From positions 37,511 to 101,510 of the forward strand of contig JALNZB010000006.1 of assembly GCA_023229545.1 (NCBI GenBank): 64,000 nucleotides of DNA, given 5' to 3'. This document shows, piece after piece, positions 32,671 through 42,083 of the stretch. Within the stretch, counting starts at the first letter, position 1. Every line of letters starts with the position of its first letter. Below the pieces are notes generated by a model, which was given only the letters and a program-made list of their open reading frames with translations, was not told the origin of the DNA and ran no database searches. Made by a program: the position numbers and the translations under genes. The DNA is from Sulfuritalea sp. GTDB taxonomy: Bacteria > Pseudomonadota > Gammaproteobacteria > Burkholderiales > Rhodocyclaceae.

Positions 32671-33828
32671 ATGGACTTCGATGTCGTGATTGTGGGTGCC
32701 GGGCTCGCCGGCTTGGCCTTGGCGGCGGCTTTGCGCCGCTCGACTTTGTCGGTGGCATTGATCGAAGGCAGGGCGCCGGTTTTCCCCGAGGGATGGGACT
32801 CGCGTGTCTACGCGGTCAGTCCGGCCAACGCGCGCTTTCTCGATGTAGTGGGGGTCTGGCCCGATCTGGACGCAGTGCGCATGGAAGCGGTGCAGACCAT
32901 GGAGATTCACGGCGACGCCGGTGGCCGGCTGGATTTCAGCGCCTATGCCAGCGGCGTGGCGGAACTGGCCTGGATACTCGAATCCTCACTGCTGCAACGC
33001 GAGTTGTGGGAGACGATCAAGCGGCAGGGCAATGTGACCCCGCTTTGTCCGGCACGCCCGCGAGAGCTGGTGTTGGGGTCTGACATCGCGCAACTGACCC
33101 TTGACGATGGCCGCAAGATTTCCGCGCGGCTGATCGTGGCGGCGGATGGCGCCGATTCCTGGACACGCTCTGCGGCAGGTATCGACGTGCACTTTGAGCC
33201 TTACAACCAGTTGGGGGTCGTGGCCAATTTCGCGGTCGAACAGCCGCATCGCGGCACCGCCTTTCAGTGGTTCCGCCCGGACGAGGTGCTCGCCTGGCTG
33301 CCATTGCCGGGCAATCGCATCTCGATGGTCTGGTCTACCCCGGAAGATCATGGCCGCGAGTTGCTAGCGCTCGATCACGACGAGCTATGCGCCCGCGTCG
33401 CCGAAGCCGGCAACCAACGGCTGGGGAAGCTGGAACTGATCACGGGGCCTGCCGGCTTTCCGCTGCGGCTGATGCGTGCGCCGAACACCGTGGCGCCGCG
33501 ACTGGCGCTGATCGGCGACGCTGCGCATACCATCCACCCGCTTTCCGGTCACGGCATCAACCTGGGGTTCAAGGACGCACGGGCGCTGGCGGCTGTGCTC
33601 TGCGACAAGCCCGCTCATGTCGATTGCGGCGACCTGTTGTTGCTGCGCGGCTACGAACGTGCGCGCAAGGAAGAAGTAGTGACTTTGCAGGCGGTCACTG
33701 ATAGTCTGCACGGCCTTTTTCGCCCCGCAACGGGCTCCTTGACCCATCTGCGCAATTTTGGATTGAACCTCACCGACACTTTGCCGGTCATAAAGAAGCT
33801 GATCGTCCGCTACGCACTTGCATCCTGA
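32671..33828 (+). CDS. UbiH/UbiF/Coq6-family FAD-dependent monooxygenase
   Basis: These flavoprotein hydroxylases modify the ubiquinone ring with O2 and NADPH. The 385-residue protein has an N-terminal FAD-binding segment (DVVIVGAGLAGLALAAALR) and the second FAD motif GDAAHTIHPLSGHGINLGFKD in two contiguous parts near residue 285. The length is normal for the family. Which ring position it hydroxylates cannot be told from the sequence. dsbC starts 19 bases after its stop, so the two may share a transcript. Confidence 0.88.
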   Translation: MDFDVVIVGAGLAGLALAAALRRSTLSVALIEGRAPVFPEGWDSRVYAVSPANARFLDVVGVWPDLDAVRMEAVQTMEIHGDAGGRLDFSAYASGVAELAWILESSLLQRELWETIKRQGNVTPLCPARPRELVLGSDIAQLTLDDGRKISARLIVAADGADSWTRSAAGIDVHFEPYNQLGVVANFAVEQPHRGTAFQWFRPDEVLAWLPLPGNRISMVWSTPEDHGRELLALDHDELCARVAEAGNQRLGKLELITGPAGFPLRLMRAPNTVAPRLALIGDAAHTIHPLSGHGINLGFKDARALAAVLCDKPAHVDCGDLLLLRGYERARKEEVVTLQAVTDSLHGLFRPATGSLTHLRNFGLNLTDTLPVIKKLIVRYALAS

Positions 33829-33846
33829 CATTTCCCTGGAGAACTC

Positions 33847-34527
33847 ATGAAACTACCTGTGCTTGCCGCCGTCCTGGCCTGCGTACCCCTTGCCGCCATC
33901 GCCGACGAGGCCGATGTGAGAAAGGCTGTCGAGACCAAGCTTGGCAGAATCGAAAAGATGGCGAGGGCGCCGATGGCCGGTATGTGGGAAATCACGGTGA
34001 ATAGCCAGATTTTCTACATTGATGACAAGGCCACCTACGTGCTGCTGGGCAATCTGCTGGACATGAAGACGGGCAAGAACATCACGGCGGAGCGCCAATT
34101 CAATGCCCTGCCACTGGAACTGGCCGTGAAACAGGTGCGCGGCTCGGGGAAAAACGTTTTCGTGACCTTTGAAGACCCGAACTGTGGCTATTGCAAGAAA
34201 CTGGCAAGAGACATCCTGACGCTGAAGGATGCGACGGTTTACACCTTCCTCCTGCCAGTGCTGGGCGATGATTCCTTCGAGAAGTCAAAAGCGATCTGGT
34301 GTGCGCCGGACAAGTCCAAAGCCTGGGTTGACTGGATGACGATAGGTAAGGCTCCTCCTGCCTTGCCCGCCAAGTGTGATACCGCCGGTCTGGACAAATC
34401 CGCGAAGCTTGGCGGCAAATTGGGTATCAGGGGCACGCCGCACATCTTCTTTGCCACCGGCGAACGTGTCGGCGGCTATATTCCCGCAGCGGAAATAGAA
34501 AAGCGTTTTGCCGCAACAGGCGGCTGA
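33847..34527 (+). CDS. dsbC: Periplasmic disulfide isomerase DsbC
   Basis: DsbC rearranges wrong disulfides in periplasmic proteins. The 226-residue protein has a signal peptide (about 1-19, ending AAIADE), an N-terminal dimerisation domain (about 20-85), and a thioredoxin-fold domain. The active site is CGYC (in EDPNCGYCKKLARD) and the cis-Pro loop reads GTPHIFF. The second Cys pair typical of DsbC is also seen (WCAPDK and AKCDTAG). The ribosome-binding site is GGAGAA. Confidence 0.92.
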   Translation: MKLPVLAAVLACVPLAAIADEADVRKAVETKLGRIEKMARAPMAGMWEITVNSQIFYIDDKATYVLLGNLLDMKTGKNITAERQFNALPLELAVKQVRGSGKNVFVTFEDPNCGYCKKLARDILTLKDATVYTFLLPVLGDDSFEKSKAIWCAPDKSKAWVDWMTIGKAPPALPAKCDTAGLDKSAKLGGKLGIRGTPHIFFATGERVGGYIPAAEIEKRFAATGG

Positions 34528-34554
34528 AGGGCGGGATATTCTCGGCGACGCGGC

Positions 34555-35280
34555 CTAATTCGCTCGTACCTTCTCTTTGCGGTGCGGCCCTGTGGCGATG
34601 TCGTAGATGCGCAGCATATCTTCTTCGGAAACATCGATGAAGGAGTCCATCTGTGACAGGGCGAAGATGAAGTCTTCATGCGAAATAGTCTGGTGTGAAG
34701 CGGGGGCAGGTTCCGGCACGGCGGCGCGGCGTGCCAGGAAGGCGGGGTAGCGGCGCCAGGGAAGAATGGCGTTGAAGGCGATGGCGACGGCCAGAATGAC
34801 CAGCACATCACGCAACACCGGCGCCATCACAAAGCCGAAACCCAGGGCGCGCAAAGGCTCGCCACCCAAAACGGCCGTCAGTGCCGTTGCCCCGGCGGGT
34901 GGGTGGATGCAGCGCAGGTAATGCATCGCGGCGATGGACAGGCCCACTGCCGTTGCCGCCGCCAGCGCCTCATTCGGCAGGTAGCGCGCGCAGGCGACGC
35001 CAATCAGGGCGGAAACCAGGTGGCCGCCAACCACCGGCCAAGGCTGCGACAGCGCGCCGTGCGGCACCGCGAACACCAGCACTGCCGAGGCTGCGATCGA
35101 AAAGATCAGCAACGGCGGCGAAGACGGGCTACCTGGCATCTGGCTGGCGAAATAGACTGCAAGCAGGCCGACGAAACCGCCGAGCGCCGACAGCAGCCGC
35201 TCACCATGACTCACCGGACTCAATTCGATGCCCAGCATTTTCTGCCACGGCGAAGGCGTCGCCGGGTTCCGCGTAATCAT
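34555..35280 (-). CDS. HPP-family integral membrane protein
   Basis: The roughly 241-residue protein has an N-terminal cytoplasmic stretch, then about four to five membrane helices with the IHPPAGATALTAVLGG motif that names the HPP family. A C-terminal soluble tail (about 185-241) carries DFIFALSQMDSFIDVSEEDM. HPP proteins have been linked to nitrite transport in plant and cyanobacterial chloroplast relatives; the role here is unknown. ATG 35280 has an AAGGAG site seven bases upstream and is preferred over the longer frame to 35346. Confidence 0.82.
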   Translation of the reverse strand: MITRNPATPSPWQKMLGIELSPVSHGERLLSALGGFVGLLAVYFASQMPGSPSSPPLLIFSIAASAVLVFAVPHGALSQPWPVVGGHLVSALIGVACARYLPNEALAAATAVGLSIAAMHYLRCIHPPAGATALTAVLGGEPLRALGFGFVMAPVLRDVLVILAVAIAFNAILPWRRYPAFLARRAAVPEPAPASHQTISHEDFIFALSQMDSFIDVSEEDMLRIYDIATGPHRKEKVRAN

Positions 35281-35482
35281 CTCCCGCTCCTTGATCTGCA
35301 GCGGCGTCGCGCCGTGCATTGCTTTATACAAACTCGATACCGGCACGTTTACACAATGTCATGCAGAAAGGAATGATCCAGGTCAAGCACCGGCATCGCG
35401 TGGCGACCGCTCCCTGGCGCGTCAACTCTGTCGAAGCCGCTACAATCCCGCCATCTCGTCGCTGCCCGATACGGGCGAGGCC

Positions 35483-36208
35483 ATGGACGCACTCTCCCAG
35501 TTTCCCGCCGTAATTTCCTGCCCTTCCTGCCGCGCGCCGATGAGCGCGCATCGCTTTCCGCGCAAGCTGACCGGCGAGGTCGAGCTGGATTTGTGCTTCG
35601 CCTGTCAGGGTATCTGGTTCGACGAATATGAAAGTCTGCAACTTGCGCCGACCGGGATAATTGAACTGTTCAAGCTGATTCACGAGCACCGCGACGACCA
35701 GCGTCTGCCGCTGGCCAACCACTTGCGTTGTCCGCGCTGCAACGAACGGTTGATCCGGTCACAGGATCGAGTCAAGAGCGGGCTGTTCAACTACCAGCGC
35801 TGCGGCCAGCACGGTCGCTTCATCAATTTTGCGCAGTTCATGATCGAAAAAGGTTTTGTGCGCCAACTGACGGGCGCCGAGATCAAGGAGATCGGCGCCC
35901 GCATCGGCGTGGTGCGCTGCACTGGTTGCGGCGCGCCGGTGGATATCCGCAAGGACAGCGCCTGCACCCATTGCCGCGCACCGATTGCGATTCTCGATCC
36001 GCAGGCAGTCGAGGCGGCTCTGACCAGCTATCAGCGGGTCGCGATGAAACAAGCGGCGCCGGAACCGGCGCTGCTGGCCGAGGCGATTCTGCTCAGCGAA
36101 CGCGAGCGCAACCAGCGCCAGCGCGAACGCGGCCGCGGCCTCAATGCCGACATCGGCGACCTGCTGCAGGACGGCGTGGCGATGGTCTGGAACATGGTGC
36201 AGCGATGA
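35483..36208 (+). CDS. TFIIB-type zinc-finger protein
   Basis: The 241-residue protein has three Cys pairs of zinc-ribbon type. CPSCRAPM with CFACQGIWFDEYE is the zf-TFIIB signature; CPRCNERL and CTGCGAPVDIRKDSACTHC (in two parts) form further ribbons. A Gln/Arg-rich helix near the C terminus is followed by GDLLQDGVAMVWNMVQR. Proteins of this type are widespread and uncharacterised. ATG 35483 is chosen because upstream sequence shadows the divergent gene. The stop overlaps the mobA start (ATGA). Confidence 0.8.
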   Translation: MDALSQFPAVISCPSCRAPMSAHRFPRKLTGEVELDLCFACQGIWFDEYESLQLAPTGIIELFKLIHEHRDDQRLPLANHLRCPRCNERLIRSQDRVKSGLFNYQRCGQHGRFINFAQFMIEKGFVRQLTGAEIKEIGARIGVVRCTGCGAPVDIRKDSACTHCRAPIAILDPQAVEAALTSYQRVAMKQAAPEPALLAEAILLSERERNQRQRERGRGLNADIGDLLQDGVAMVWNMVQR

Positions 36209-36804
36209 AAGAAATAGTGACGGGTGTCATCCTGGCGGGCGGTCTTGGGCGGCGCATGGGCGGCGTCGACAAGGGTCTGCAAAACCTCAACGGCCGGCCC
36301 ATGGTGCAGTGGGTGTTGGCCCGTCTGGCGCCGCAGGTGGATACGGTGCTGATCAATGCCAATCAGAACCTTGCGCGCTACGGTGAATTCGACTGCGAAG
36401 TGCTGCCCGACAGGATTCCCGATTTTGCCGGCCCGCTGGCCGGACTGCACGCGGCGCTATCGCATGCGACCAGTCCGCTGCTGGTGACCGTACCCTGCGA
36501 TTCGCCCTTTCTACCGACCGATCTCGTCGCGCGGCTGCGTACTGCGCTGGAAATGGAAGGCGCCGAACTGGCCGTGGCACGCGCCGGAGACCGGGTTCAG
36601 CGGGCGTTCTGTCTGGCGCGACGCGAACTGCTGCCGCGGCTTGATGCCTTTCTGGCGTCGGGCGGTCGCAAGGTGGGCCTCTGGCACGCTTCCTTGCGGG
36701 TTGTCGAAGTCGCCTTTGATGATGAGGCCGAATCCTTCAGCAACATCAATACTCCGGAAGAACTCGCGCGCTGCGAGAAAAGGTCGCCCGCGCAACAGGG
36801 GTGA
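36205..36804 (+). CDS. mobA: Molybdenum cofactor guanylyltransferase
   Basis: MobA transfers GMP to molybdopterin to form the MGD cofactor of DMSO-reductase-type enzymes. The 199-residue protein has the nucleotide-binding start GVILAGGLGRRMGGVDKGL, an acidic GPLAGLHAAL segment, VPCDSPFLP with the metal-binding Asp, and a C-terminal NINTPEEL. The start ATG overlaps the stop of the zinc-finger gene by four bases. Confidence 0.93.
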   Translation: MKEIVTGVILAGGLGRRMGGVDKGLQNLNGRPMVQWVLARLAPQVDTVLINANQNLARYGEFDCEVLPDRIPDFAGPLAGLHAALSHATSPLLVTVPCDSPFLPTDLVARLRTALEMEGAELAVARAGDRVQRAFCLARRELLPRLDAFLASGGRKVGLWHASLRVVEVAFDDEAESFSNINTPEELARCEKRSPAQQG

Positions 36805-36915
36805 CGTCTTTGCACAATACTGTGGAATACTGCACTAGCCGGTTGCCATCGAGTATGTTCCAATAGCATTTGATGTGAAGTGGTTCCTCAGTCAAGCGGA
36901 AAGCGTGGAGGCAAT

Positions 36916-38295
36916 ATGAATTGGTCATCGAGTCGCGCCAGGTTCGGCGCCGTCGTGGGTGGGTTGGGTCTTTTTTGCGTCCTGATGGGCGGATTTCCAC
37001 CGATCGGTGCGGCGTCAGCGGCCGAGCCCGTGACAGCAGCCCAACCAACCGGTAAGCGATTTGCCACGGTCTTGCGTGTCCGCGGCGAGATTGCCGCATC
37101 CACGCCCGGCAGCGAAAGAAAGTTGCGCGAGGGCGACCCGGTTTACGTCGGCGAACGATTGCGCGCTACCTCTCTGGGCGAGGCAGTCCTCAAGACCGAT
37201 GACTCCGGGATGGTCGGGGTTCGCCCTGGCACCGAGTTTGTCGCCGAGCGCTTTGCCGCCGAGGACAAGCCGACCGACAGTCTCACCGTGCGTCTGTTTA
37301 CGGGTTCCCTGCGGGTGATCAGCGGCTGGATTGCACGCACCAATCGTTCCGGACACAACATTGTGACTCCTTCGGCCACCATCGGTATTCGCGGCACCGA
37401 TCATGAGCCCTACGTACTGTCGGCCGAACTGGCTGCGGCCACGTCCAACAAGGAAGGAACCTACGACAAGGTCAATCGTGGCGGAACGATCATGCAGGTC
37501 GGCGAAAACAAGCTTGACATCGACGCGGGGCGGGTCGGTTTCGTGCGCGCACCGGCCAAGGAAACCAAGAGCGGCTTCAAGGAACGGGCCTTGATGACCA
37601 TCCTGATGCCGGTGTTGCTGGACAAGGTGCCGAACTTCTACGTAGCGGGCGCGTTCGACGCCGAACTTGACCGCTATGCGCAAACCGCCGATCAGGACAG
37701 CTTGCGGCAACTGGAACAAAAGCGCAAAGCGCCGAAGGAAACACCCGCTGCGACGCCTGTGGCGCCCTCGGCGACGCCGGTCGCTGCACCGCCACCCCCG
37801 GCAACACCCACCGCGACCACCCCGATGACTCCGCCCGCAGCGGCGGTCAAGGCGCCTGCCACGACATCTGCCGGGGAATGCGTGCCGACGGCAATAGCCA
37901 AGACCTGGCTGGGACAAATGGATCGCGCGATAGCCCGGCGCAACGCGTCGACTATTATCGCCATGTTCGCACCTGAGGCAACGATTCGGGCTACCGTGCG
38001 CGGCAACGAAGGCAAGATGACCAGCGTCGATATCAGCCGCGAGGAACTTGCGAAGAGTACGATTGCCGCCATGAAGGGACTCAAGGACTATAAACAACGC
38101 CGGGTATGGACCGAGGGCAAGCGCGCCGATGCCGCTACGGACGCCGCCTGCAATCGCATCAGTCTGAGGTCGGTCGTGATCGAGCAGGGCCGGCAATCCG
38201 GAAAACCCTATCGGTTTGAATCGCTTGAGGAATACGTGATTGAATTGCGAGCCGGCAAATGGCTCTCGATCAAGGCCGAAACGACACAGCAGTAA
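36916..38295 (+). CDS. FecR-domain exported protein with C-terminal NTF2-like domain
   Basis: The 459-residue protein has a signal peptide (hydrophobic core GAVVGGLGLFCVLMGG). A FecR domain follows (about 45-170; VGVRPGTEF, and SATIGIRGTDHEPYVL), then a linker region and a Pro/Ala/Thr-rich stretch (about 280-325). The C-terminal domain of about 125 residues has features of SnoaL/NTF2-like folds (WLGQMDRAIARRNASTIIAMF). It is not a sigma-factor sensor by context, since no ECF sigma gene adjoins. The role is unknown; a periplasmic scaffolding or ligand-binding task is possible. A strong terminator follows. Confidence 0.75.
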   Translation: MNWSSSRARFGAVVGGLGLFCVLMGGFPPIGAASAAEPVTAAQPTGKRFATVLRVRGEIAASTPGSERKLREGDPVYVGERLRATSLGEAVLKTDDSGMVGVRPGTEFVAERFAAEDKPTDSLTVRLFTGSLRVISGWIARTNRSGHNIVTPSATIGIRGTDHEPYVLSAELAAATSNKEGTYDKVNRGGTIMQVGENKLDIDAGRVGFVRAPAKETKSGFKERALMTILMPVLLDKVPNFYVAGAFDAELDRYAQTADQDSLRQLEQKRKAPKETPAATPVAPSATPVAAPPPPATPTATTPMTPPAAAVKAPATTSAGECVPTAIAKTWLGQMDRAIARRNASTIIAMFAPEATIRATVRGNEGKMTSVDISREELAKSTIAAMKGLKDYKQRRVWTEGKRADAATDAACNRISLRSVVIEQGRQSGKPYRFESLEEYVIELRAGKWLSIKAETTQQ

Positions 38296-38330
38296 GGCAT
38301 GCAGGATGCCGGTCATCCGGCGCATGGAAA

Positions 38331-38359
38331 AATGCCGGCGCATGCGCCGGCATTTTTTT
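38331..38359 (+). terminator. Intrinsic terminator after the FecR-domain gene
   Basis: A perfect 24-base palindrome (AATGCCGGCGC arms, 38331-38354) merges into seven T at 38353-38359. It also carries A residues upstream and may work in the other direction for the tRNA-Gly gene. Confidence 0.85.
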
Positions 38360-38367
38360 ATCTGTGC

Positions 38368-38441
38368 TGGAGCGGGTGAAGGGAGTCGAACCCTCTTCAT
38401 GAGCTTGGGAAGCTCAGGTAATGCCGTTATACGACACCCGC
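38368..38441 (-). tRNA. tRNA-Gly (CCC)
   Basis: The 74-base gene folds into a full cloverleaf on the minus strand with acceptor GCGGGTG/CACCCGC, T discriminator and encoded CCA. The anticodon loop TTCCCAA gives anticodon CCC. Confidence 0.95.
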
Positions 38442-38460
38442 CTCGGCACGAATTTTAGCG

Positions 38461-39930
38461 CTACATCAGAACGATGTCGAACTGCTCCTGGGTGTAACCG
38501 CTTTCCGCATGCAGGGAAATCGGCAGGCCGATGAACTCGGAAAGCATGGCCAGCGCCTGCGATTCTTCATCGAAAAACAGGTCGATCACGGTCGGCGAGG
38601 CCAGTACGCGCATCTCGCGCGGAGTGAATTGGCGTGCCTCGCGCAGCAGTTCACGCAGAATTTCGTAAGACACCGTCTTCGCCGTCTTCAGCTCCCCGCG
38701 TCCGCCGCAAGTGGGGCAAGGCTCGCACAGTATGTGAGCAAGGCTCTCGCGGGTGCGCTTGCGGGTCATCTCGACCAGACCAAGCTGGGTAAAGGCCGAA
38801 ACGGAAATGCGTGTATGGTCCTTTGACAGCGCCTTGTTGAATTCGGCGAGCACGGCCGCCTTGTGTTCCTCATCTTCCATGTCGATGAAGTCGGCGATGA
38901 TGATACCGCCGAGATTGCGCAACCTGAGTTGGCGGGCGATGGTCTGCGCCGCTTCCAGATTGGTCTTGAAGATGGTGTCGTCGAAGTTGCGCGAACCGAC
39001 ATATCCGCCGGTATTCACGTCGACCGTGGTCATCGCCTCGGTCTGGTCGAAAATCAGGTAGCCGCCGGACTTGAGGTCGACGCGACGCGCCAGTGCGTTC
39101 TGGATTTCGTCCTCGACGCCGTGCAGGTCGAACAGGGGCCGTTCGCCGGTGTAGTGCACCAGGCGGTCATTCACCTGCGGCACATACTCGCGGGCGAAAC
39201 GTTGCAGCTTCTGGAAATTCTCCCGCGAGTCGATGATGACATCGGTGGTCTCACTGGTCACCAGATCGCGCAACACACGTTGCGCCAGCGTCAGATCGTG
39301 ATGCAACATGGTCGGCGGCAAGGCGCCGACGCTACGGCTCTTGATCTCGCGCCAGATGCGGCGCAAATAGGCGATGTCGGCCGCCAGTTCGTCGTCTCCG
39401 GCATCCGCCGCGACGGTGCGCAGAATGTAGCCGCCTGGTTGATCGGCGGGCAGCAAGGCCTGGATGCGGGCACGCAGCTTTTCGCGCTCGGTCTCCTCGC
39501 CGATGCGCTGCGAGATGCCAATGTGGTTGTCCTGCGGCAGGTGCACCAGCAGGCGTCCGGCGATGGAAATCTGGGTGGTCAGCCGCGCCCCCTTGGTACC
39601 GATGGGATCTTTTTGTACCTGTACCGTCAGCGATTGGCCCTCGCTGAGAATGCGCTCAATCGGACGCATTTCCTGAGCGCCATGACCGTTGCCGGCGGAA
39701 CGCTCGCTCCAGATGTCGGCCACGTGCAGGAAAGCGGTGCGTTCCAGTCCGATCTCGATGAAAGCCGACTGCATGCCGGGCAGCACGCGCACGACACGGC
39801 CAAGATAGACGTTGCCGACAATGCCGCGGCCCTTGGTGCGCTCGATGTGGAGTTCCTGCACGATGCCCTGCTGCAGCAGGGCAACACGGGTTTCCTGCGG
39901 CGTGAAGTTGATCAGGAATTGTTCAGTCAC
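38461..39930 (-). CDS. rng: Ribonuclease G
   Basis: RNase G matures the 5' end of 16S rRNA and takes part in mRNA turnover. The 489-residue protein starts TEQFLINFTPQETRVALL and has an S1 domain (about 25-120; GNVYLGRVVRVLPGMQSAFIEIG in two parts). The catalytic core holds FDQTEAMTTVDVNTGG and DFIDMED, whose Asp residues bind metal, and the zinc link reads CEPCPTCGGRG. The GTG start overlaps the maf stop (GTGA). The length fits Rng rather than the longer Rne. Confidence 0.93.
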   Translation of the reverse strand: MTEQFLINFTPQETRVALLQQGIVQELHIERTKGRGIVGNVYLGRVVRVLPGMQSAFIEIGLERTAFLHVADIWSERSAGNGHGAQEMRPIERILSEGQSLTVQVQKDPIGTKGARLTTQISIAGRLLVHLPQDNHIGISQRIGEETEREKLRARIQALLPADQPGGYILRTVAADAGDDELAADIAYLRRIWREIKSRSVGALPPTMLHHDLTLAQRVLRDLVTSETTDVIIDSRENFQKLQRFAREYVPQVNDRLVHYTGERPLFDLHGVEDEIQNALARRVDLKSGGYLIFDQTEAMTTVDVNTGGYVGSRNFDDTIFKTNLEAAQTIARQLRLRNLGGIIIADFIDMEDEEHKAAVLAEFNKALSKDHTRISVSAFTQLGLVEMTRKRTRESLAHILCEPCPTCGGRGELKTAKTVSYEILRELLREARQFTPREMRVLASPTVIDLFFDEESQALAMLSEFIGLPISLHAESGYTQEQFDIVLM

Positions 39931-40538
39931 AGCGGATACCCGAAGTCGCGCAATAGCAGCGCGGTTTCGCACAGCGGTAGACCGACGATGCCGGAATGCG
40001 AGCCGCGAATTTCTTCGATAAATAGCGCGGCGCGGCCCTGGATGCCGTAGGCGCCGGCCTTGTCCATCGGTTCGCCGCTGCGGACATAACGGCGAATCTC
40101 ATCCGTGGTTAGCGGGCGAAAACGTACTTCGTTGATCGACAGCCGATGCTCGACGCGCTCGCCTTGCGCCACGGCGATGGCGGTCAGCACACGATGACTG
40201 CGGCCGGAAAGCCGCTCCAGAATTGCCGCCGCGTCGGCTTCGTCTTTCGGCTTGCCGACAATTTCGCCGTCGAGGTCGAGTGTGGTGTCCGCCGCCAGTA
40301 CCGGACGCGCAACGAGCGGTCGGCGCTCCAGCAGGCCGACGCCAAACACGGCCTTGGCCCGCGCCACGCGCTGAACGTAGGCTTCCGGCGTTTCGCCGGG
40401 CAGCCAGGCTTCGCTGACTTCCTGATCCTCGCGCGGTGCGGCGCGAAACAGCAGCAAGTCGAAACGTACGCCGACCTGCGCCAGCAACTCGCGGCGGCGT
40501 GGACTTCTGGATGCAAGGTAGATGCGTGGATCGATCAT
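39927..40538 (-). CDS. maf: Maf-family nucleoside triphosphate pyrophosphatase
   Basis: Maf proteins hydrolyse non-canonical or modified nucleotides and may delay septation. The 203-residue protein has the N-terminal YLASRSPRRRELLAQVG motif, a central VLAADTTLDLDGEIVGKP and the KAGAYGIQG segment. It lies upstream of rng with a four-base overlap. The 39-base gap to rlmH is short, so all these genes may be one transcript. Confidence 0.92.
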   Translation of the reverse strand: MIDPRIYLASRSPRRRELLAQVGVRFDLLLFRAAPREDQEVSEAWLPGETPEAYVQRVARAKAVFGVGLLERRPLVARPVLAADTTLDLDGEIVGKPKDEADAAAILERLSGRSHRVLTAIAVAQGERVEHRLSINEVRFRPLTTDEIRRYVRSGEPMDKAGAYGIQGRAALFIEEIRGSHSGIVGLPLCETALLLRDFGYPL

Positions 40539-40577
40539 GTTTGAAAAACCTTGGCGACAAAACCTTTAAGCATAGCT

Positions 40578-41048
40578 TCAGTCCCGATGATAGGGGTGGC
40601 CCTTTAGCACGCTGGCGGCGCGATACAGAGCCTCGGCGAGAATCACGCGGACCAGGGCATGAGGCAGGGTCAGACTGGAAAGGCGCATGGTTTCGTCGGC
40701 AGCATCCTTGATGCGCGGGTCCAGCCCGTCGGGGCCGCCAATGATGAAAATGACATTATCGCCGCTTGCCATCCATTTTGCCAGGCGGTCCGCCAGTTGC
40801 CGCGTCGTCGGCGCATCGCCGTGTTCGTCGAGCGCGATGCGGCGACAGCCGGCGGGCAGTTGCGCCTCGATGCGCGTCGCTTCCAGCGCCATCATGGCTT
40901 GCGCCGTCTTGCCCGACGTACGTGGCTCGGGCTTGATCTCAACCAGCTCCAGCGGCAGTTCGCGCGGCATCCGCCTGGCGTACTCGGCCCAGCCGGCAAC
41001 CACCCATGGCGGCGGCCTGGCGGAAACCGCCGCGACAATCAACTTCAT
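40578..41048 (-). CDS. rlmH: 23S rRNA pseudouridine-1915 N3-methyltransferase RlmH
   Basis: RlmH methylates pseudouridine 1915 in 23S rRNA on the assembled 70S ribosome, using SAM. The 156-residue SPOUT-type protein starts MKLIVAAVSARPP and has LALDEHG-like IALDEHGDAPTTRQ, FIIGGPDG and a C-terminal LAEALYRAASVLKGHPYHRD-type end. Its start overlaps the rsfS stop by four bases (ATGA). Confidence 0.95.
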   Translation of the reverse strand: MKLIVAAVSARPPPWVVAGWAEYARRMPRELPLELVEIKPEPRTSGKTAQAMMALEATRIEAQLPAGCRRIALDEHGDAPTTRQLADRLAKWMASGDNVIFIIGGPDGLDPRIKDAADETMRLSSLTLPHALVRVILAEALYRAASVLKGHPYHRD

Positions 41049-41413
41049 TCGTCGGCTGCGTCGCCGGCGGCCTTCTTTCTGGGCCGTTTCGGCACGACCT
41101 TCCACAGTTCTTCGAGGTTGTAATAGGCGCGCACGACGGGCTGCATGACATGCACCACGATGTCGCCGAGATCGACCAGCACCCATTCGCCGGTTTCCTC
41201 GCCCTCCATGCCGATCACCTGCCCGCCGGCCTCCTTGACCTTGTCATGGACACTGCGCGCCAGGCTTTTGACATGGCGATTGGAGTCCCCGGTGGCGATG
41301 ATGATCCGGTCAAACAGCGCGGAAAGTTTGCTGGTGTTGAGTACCTCGATATCCTTGGCCTTGATGTCTTCGAGGGCGGCGACAGCGATTTTCTGAAGTT
41401 TTCTAATGTCCAT
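41045..41413 (-). CDS. rsfS: Ribosomal silencing factor RsfS
   Basis: RsfS binds ribosomal protein L14 and blocks subunit joining under starvation. The 122-residue protein has the family core KIAVAALEDIKAKDIEVL, IIIATGDSNRHVKSLA, and EWVLVDLGDIVVHVM followed by YYNLEELW. The C-terminal tail is basic. It starts within the last codons of nadD (11-base overlap) and overlaps rlmH. Confidence 0.95.
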   Translation of the reverse strand: MDIRKLQKIAVAALEDIKAKDIEVLNTSKLSALFDRIIIATGDSNRHVKSLARSVHDKVKEAGGQVIGMEGEETGEWVLVDLGDIVVHVMQPVVRAYYNLEELWKVVPKRPRKKAAGDAADE

Positions 41414-42083
41414 GCGGAGTCCGATAGATCTGATGTGAATCAATATAGTCGAGAACGGCGTCGGGAACCAGATAGCGCGCACTGAGGCCCATCGCCAGTC
41501 GCTGGCGGATCGCGCTGGCGGAAATCTCCAGCGCGGTGATGGCAAATGGGACGATGCGACCGGCTGGCGCGGCGGCGAGATCGGCGGCATCGCCGCGCCG
41601 GGCGGAAAATTCGGTATCCAGCGCCGCACCGCCAGCGCCGACTATTGAATCGTGGCCCGGTCGAGTCGCCACGACGATATGGGCCAGATCGAACAGATCG
41701 CGCCAGCGATGCCAGGCCTCCAGCCGGGCAAAGGCATCGGCGCCCAGCAGCAACGCCAGCGGGCGCCGCAGGCCATGCAGGTTTCGCAAACGTTCCAGCG
41801 TATCGATGGTGTAGCTTGGCCCCGCTTTGGCGGCATTCTGCACCTCCGAAGCATCGACGCTGAATCCCGGCATATCGGCCAAAGCCCGCTCCACCATCGC
41901 CAGGCGATGAACGGCGGCGCACAACGGCGCATCGCGCAAAGCCGGGCTGCCCGCCGGAATGAAGCACACCTCGGCCAGCCCCAGCGCCTCCCGTGCTTCC
42001 ACGGCCAGACGCAGATGCGCGACATGCAGCGGATCGAAGGTGCCGCCGAACAGGCCGAGGACTCCCATGGCGGGCTCACTCAT
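41403..42083 (-). CDS. nadD: Nicotinate-nucleotide adenylyltransferase
   Basis: NadD makes deamido-NAD from nicotinate mononucleotide and ATP. The roughly 226-residue protein shows the nucleotidyltransferase motif GLFGGTFDPLHVAHLRLA and the second signature ISASAIRQRLAMG. Starts at 42089, 42083 and 42068 are possible; 42083 overlaps the upstream stop and gives MSEPAMG. One copy of the word CAGCGCCGACT lies within it at 41633 (antisense). Confidence 0.92.
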   Translation of the reverse strand: MSEPAMGVLGLFGGTFDPLHVAHLRLAVEAREALGLAEVCFIPAGSPALRDAPLCAAVHRLAMVERALADMPGFSVDASEVQNAAKAGPSYTIDTLERLRNLHGLRRPLALLLGADAFARLEAWHRWRDLFDLAHIVVATRPGHDSIVGAGGAALDTEFSARRGDAADLAAAPAGRIVPFAITALEISASAIRQRLAMGLSARYLVPDAVLDYIDSHQIYRTPHGH